DNA from: Ilex aquifolium
Lineage: Eukaryota; Streptophyta; Magnoliopsida; Aquifoliales; Aquifoliaceae
DNA length: 64,000 nt
Assembly: GCA_951799425.1 (NCBI GenBank)
Contig: OX637399.1
Location: 31,370,701 to 31,434,700, forward strand
Direction: 5' to 3'
Positions within the stretch are counted from its first letter, which is position 1; every line of letters begins with the position of its first letter. The notes beneath the pieces were generated by a model that saw only the letters and a list, made by a program, of their open reading frames with translations, searched no databases and had not been told where the DNA came from. A program made the position numbers and the translations under genes. This document shows, piece after piece, positions 62,291-64,000 of the stretch.

Positions 62291-64000
62291 TGTAACGCCC
62301 CAGTTTCCCGGACCCGTTACTGATTAAATTGATCGACCACAATAAATCAAAAATAAAAATTCGAATACAGGGCCAGAGTTCTAACTGACTCAATAAATTT
62401 ATAATCTCAATTTTGATCTCCAAATAATAAAATAATCTCCTCAATATACAAAGTTAAAAAAAAAATATATCAAAATTCGTCCGTCTTCGATTCCTCAAAT
62501 ATCAACTCTGGTCCTTCCCTCCGAGATAATCCTGAAAAAATATTAAAGGCGGGGAAGTATACAATATGACAGGAAACAATATGCTCAACGAGAAAAGAAT
62601 ATGAATGATCAAATACCAAATAATTCAACCGATAGACAATCATAGGTAAAAGAATCAAGAATCCAATTCGGTAAGTCACATAGCTCAATTTCTATCAAAC
62701 GTAGTCTTATACTCGGGTCCTCTTAGTGACATGACAAGTGACACTTGGGCATTTAAAATCCGTACTCATATTGAACCATTACACCCCTCAGGGCTGTAAT
62801 CACAATCGTACCCCGCAGGGCCATAATCACATTTCACCAATTATGCCCCCAAGTTCACTTCGTACATGTACCAATCATTCCCAAAGTATTTAACCCAACG
62901 TACACGTACAGGTCAACTGATAACATTGACAGAATTTCAAATCAATCAGAATAATCAATAGGAATACAAATTTCAGATAATGAAATGACACTCTTTGCAA
63001 AGAGATTTAAAAGACAAGAGCATATTGTATACTACCCCGTACCTCAAAATCATTAATAATAACTTCAATAGATAAGAAACTCGAAGTACCCCGAATAAGA
63101 CACTTCAATTTCGTAATGATCGAAAGTAAAATTCACTACTAAATTTTTGACCCCAAAATCTCATAAGTTTTTCTCTCTCTCCCTTCCTCTCTCTCTCTTT
63201 CTCCCTTCCTTTCTTCCTCTCTCTCCCTTCCTTTCTTCTCCCTGGTGTGCCGTCTGAAGAGCCAAAGGCTGGCTATTTATAGCCAAAGCCTTGGTTTGAA
63301 ATCACATGGCTGATGCCATGTGCTTGCCTCACTTAGTGCATCATATGGACAAATGTCCATTTCTTGCCATTCTTTGTTTTTTTTTTTTTTTTTCTTGTTG
63401 TTGCACGTTTTCAATTTGTTTTACTGTCTATGTTCATTGAACAATTAAATACATATACTCATTATATATTTGAAGTCCATTTAGTTATTAAAACTTTTAA
63501 AAATAACCCTTAGTTATATAAAATTATAATTGACGACCTAATTAACGTGTCAATGATTAATTTATATATGGGTTGTCACAATCTACCCCCCTTAAAAGAA
63601 TTTCGTCCCCGAAATTTGATATTAACCTCAAGAGTAAAATAAGTATGAATATATTACACAAATATCCGCTGCGCACTCTGATACATTTTTCAACTCTTTA
63701 CTATATAATCCAAGATTTGGATATGAATTATAACTTACACATCCGTCTAATGGAAATTGGTTGACTTACTCCGCATATTTCACATTTCTATACCCACAAC
63801 GAAAGCTGATAGTCTCACTTCCACAAGACCCATATAAGATCTGATACCTAGGCTCTGATACCACTTTGTAACGCCCCAGTTTCCCGGACCCGTTACTGAT
63901 TAAATTGATCGACCACAATAAATCAAAAATAAAAATTCGAATTCAGGGCCAGAGTTCTAACTGACTCAATAAATTTATAATCTCAATTTTGATCTCCAAA
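62291..64000 (-). mobile_element. Ty3/gypsy-type element with a 286 bp interior
   Basis: The LTR at 62291-63580 (1290 bp) starts TGTAACGCCCCAG and ends GGGTTGTCACA on the plus strand; the ends are inverted TGTNAC/GTCACA. It abuts 'atctaccccccttaaaagaa', a minus-strand polypurine tract with the 'ccccgaaattt' text typical of chromovirus 3' ends. The primer-binding site, TGGTATCAGAGC (minus, 63863-63852; initiator methionine tRNA), lies only about 285 bp away. The second LTR starts at 63867. Over the 134 bases visible of both LTRs I count one mismatch. The internal coding region is gone, so it is a non-autonomous deletion derivative; the 5' LTR continues past the window. Confidence 0.85.

Overview
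This is a gene-poor, repeat-rich stretch of nuclear DNA from a flowering plant, most likely a eudicot. The evidence is interrupted genes with GT-AG introns in an AT-rich background, plant-specific families (an L-type lectin receptor kinase, a clade D PP2C, a plastid fibrillin), Helitrons, MITEs, SINEs, Copia and Ty3/gypsy LTR elements, and a scrap of plastid atpI.

Layout. 1-4850: degenerate CA/GT-rich repeat with a 2.1-2.4 kb higher-order unit that carries exon-like segments. 5191-8080: four exons of a decayed NQR/ZADH2-type reductase on the minus strand, with an in-frame stop and both ends missing. 8769-17213: an 8.4 kb non-autonomous Helitron (minus strand) with nested termini and exon-like blocks. 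17214-22150: foldback remnants, a second related Helitron (18587-20022), a ~170 bp degenerate tandem repeat and a SINE dimer. 22880-24897: an L-type lectin receptor kinase (minus) with one frameshift. 27931-29984: a complete actin gene (plus) with a leader intron. 31514-34966: a complete four-exon clade D PP2C (minus). 35531-36206: two MITE-like foldbacks. 39711-47399: a complete 14-exon POLD2, the small subunit of DNA polymerase delta (minus), with plastid DNA in its last intron, an E2F site at its start codon and a MITE directly upstream. 48400-50540: transposon remnants. 52624-55418: first four exons of a plastid fibrillin/PAP gene (plus). 58071-62290: a Copia element (minus) with one LTR visible. 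62291-64000: a Ty3/gypsy derivative with 1.29 kb LTRs and only 286 bp of internal sequence.

The genes do not form a pathway; they are independent housekeeping or signalling genes separated by transposable elements. Actin, PP2C and POLD2 look intact. The receptor kinase is one base from intact. The reductase is a pseudogene, and the fibrillin gene has no 3' half in view. I found no sign of an undescribed multigene system. The most informative material is the transposon architecture (Helitron termini, the gypsy derivative, the unusual Copia leader) and the promoter and exon-boundary structure of POLD2.
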